A DNA stretch of 64,000 nt, from assembly GCF_007997215.1 (NCBI RefSeq), contig NZ_VORW01000022.1:1-64000 (forward strand), in the 5' to 3' direction. The notes below the pieces were generated by a model. The model made no database searches and had not been told where the DNA came from. It saw nothing but the letters and a program-made list of their open reading frames with translations. Origin of the DNA: Algoriphagus aquimarinus (GTDB lineage: Bacteria; Bacteroidota; Bacteroidia; Cytophagales; Cyclobacteriaceae). Below are positions 63,108 to 64,000 of the stretch, in pieces. The translations under genes were made by a program, and so were the position numbers. Numbering within the stretch: the first letter of the stretch is position 1; the number at the start of each line of letters is the position of its first letter.

Positions 63108-64000
63108 ATGGAAAATTTCGTCGTTTCGGCAAGAAAATACAGACCGGCAGATTTCAAAAGCGTAGTAGGGCAGCAGCATATTACCACCACGCTTCAGAAT
63201 GCCATAAAAAACAACCATTTAGCTCAGGCTTTTTTGTTTTGCGGTCCACGTGGGGTGGGTAAGACTACCTGTGCCCGTATTCTTGCGAAGACAATCAACT
63301 GTGAGGATCTTCAGGCTGATTTCGAGGCTTGCGGTAAATGTGAATCCTGCGTCTCTTTCCAAAATAACAGTTCTTTCAATATCTATGAACTCGATGCTGC
63401 TTCGAACAACTCCGTAGACGATATCCGTAATCTAGTCGATCAAGTACGCTATGCTCCGCAAAAAGGGCAGTACAAAGTTTATATTATTGATGAGGTTCAC
63501 ATGCTTTCCAATCAGGCCTTCAATGCTTTTTTGAAGACTTTGGAAGAACCTCCCAAGTATGCCATTTTTATTTTGGCGACTACAGAAAAGCATAAAATCA
63601 TTCCTACTATTCTTTCTCGCTGTCAGATTTTTGATTTCAATAGAATTCAGATCAAAGATATTTCGACACATCTACAGTACATCGCGGAGAAAGAAACAGT
63701 GGATTATGAAGAGGAAGCGCTAAGATTGATCGCTACCAAAGCAGATGGTGCGCTGCGGGATGCCTTATCGATGTTTGATTTGATTGTGACCTATTCTGCA
63801 GGAAAAAAAGTCACCTATCATGAGACCATTGGGAATCTTCATATCCTTGATTACGATTATTATTTCAAAGTAGTAGATGCCTTAGTTTCTGAGAACCTTT
63901 CACAAGTCTTATTGATTTTTGATGAGATCCTGAAGAAAGGATTCGATGGACACAATTTCATCGTAGGTCTTTGCGAGCATTTTAGAGATTTATTAGTTGC
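63108..64000 (+). CDS. dnaX: DNA polymerase III subunit gamma/tau (5' part)
   Basis: The gene runs off the right edge of the window; 297 codons are visible from the ATG at 63108. The clamp-loader ATPase shows VSARKYRPADFKSVVGQ, Walker A GPRGVGKTT, a four-Cys zinc module (about C65, C74, C77, C80 in CEDLQADFEACGKCESC), Walker B VYIIDEVHML, sensor 1 LATTEKHKIIPTILSRCQ and a sensor 2-like GALRDALSMFD. It loads the sliding clamp. The C-terminal region, where gamma and tau differ, lies outside. Confidence 0.96.
   Translation, partial: MENFVVSARKYRPADFKSVVGQQHITTTLQNAIKNNHLAQAFLFCGPRGVGKTTCARILAKTINCEDLQADFEACGKCESCVSFQNNSSFNIYELDAASNNSVDDIRNLVDQVRYAPQKGQYKVYIIDEVHMLSNQAFNAFLKTLEEPPKYAIFILATTEKHKIIPTILSRCQIFDFNRIQIKDISTHLQYIAEKETVDYEEEALRLIATKADGALRDALSMFDLIVTYSAGKKVTYHETIGNLHILDYDYYFKVVDALVSENLSQVLLIFDEILKKGFDGHNFIVGLCEHFRDLLV

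Overview
This window reads as a chromosomal segment of a Bacteroidota bacterium, most likely order Cytophagales and near Algoriphagus/Cyclobacteriaceae. That placement is inferred from gene content and style. Several promoters match the Bacteroidota -33/-7 pattern (TTG, about 20 bp, TAnnTTTG). Shine-Dalgarno signals are weak. A tmRNA encodes a tag ending NGEESYAMAA. A DUF5687 ABC permease, a BtuG-like surface protein and many lipoproteins also point there. Genome and species cannot be fixed from the sequence alone.

Layout, left to right. 1-1700: a 5S rRNA gene and terminator (end of an rRNA operon), then a decayed ISAon1-type insertion sequence sitting exactly between two 75-bp direct repeats. 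1739-6012: a candidate His/Tyr-coding leader peptide with attenuator, followed by phenylalanine hydroxylase and hisH-hisA-hisF-hisIE. 6133-14775: a BCCT transporter with a UspA partner, two secreted peptidases (M24, M1), an S41 peptidase lipoprotein, a Tat-type Dabb protein and an aldo/keto reductase. 14817-21829: typA/bipA, a PadR regulator with four tandem paralogous membrane proteins, glutaminase and a secreted YCII protein, then about 1.2 kb with no recognisable gene. 23071-32016: a receiver protein, the Mla/MCE lipid-transport genes, an EEP hydrolase, aconitase and two secreted TonB-C-like paralogs. 32186-45000: pgi, sucD, a receiver-histidine kinase hybrid, an ABC/FtsX/CxxC-protein module, a class IV aminotransferase, the HemJ-SCO-cytochrome c group, MeaB and small lipoproteins.

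45010-51643 is a vitamin B12 acquisition locus. On the minus strand a cobalamin riboswitch precedes a BtuB-type receptor and a BtuG-like beta-propeller lipoprotein. On the plus strand lie btuF-btuC-btuD. MeaB nearby suggests use of B12 by methylmalonyl-CoA mutase. 51876-55467 holds a DUF5687 permease plus ATPase and a partial tandem duplication that left an orphan second ATPase. 55739-55920 is a tandem array of about 70-bp palindromic units with no assigned function. 56050-62336 is an RND efflux operon (membrane fusion protein, HAE1-type pump, TolC-like protein) behind a small secreted protein. The window ends with the tmRNA gene and the 5' part of dnaX.

Several starts were moved to better positions: M1 peptidase, typA, sucD, the CxxC protein, btuF, btuC, the tolC homologue, a small lipoprotein and one membrane paralog. 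The most interesting unexplained signals are the His/Tyr attenuator, the 70-bp palindrome array, the PadR-linked four-gene family and the intergenic MITE-like repeats.
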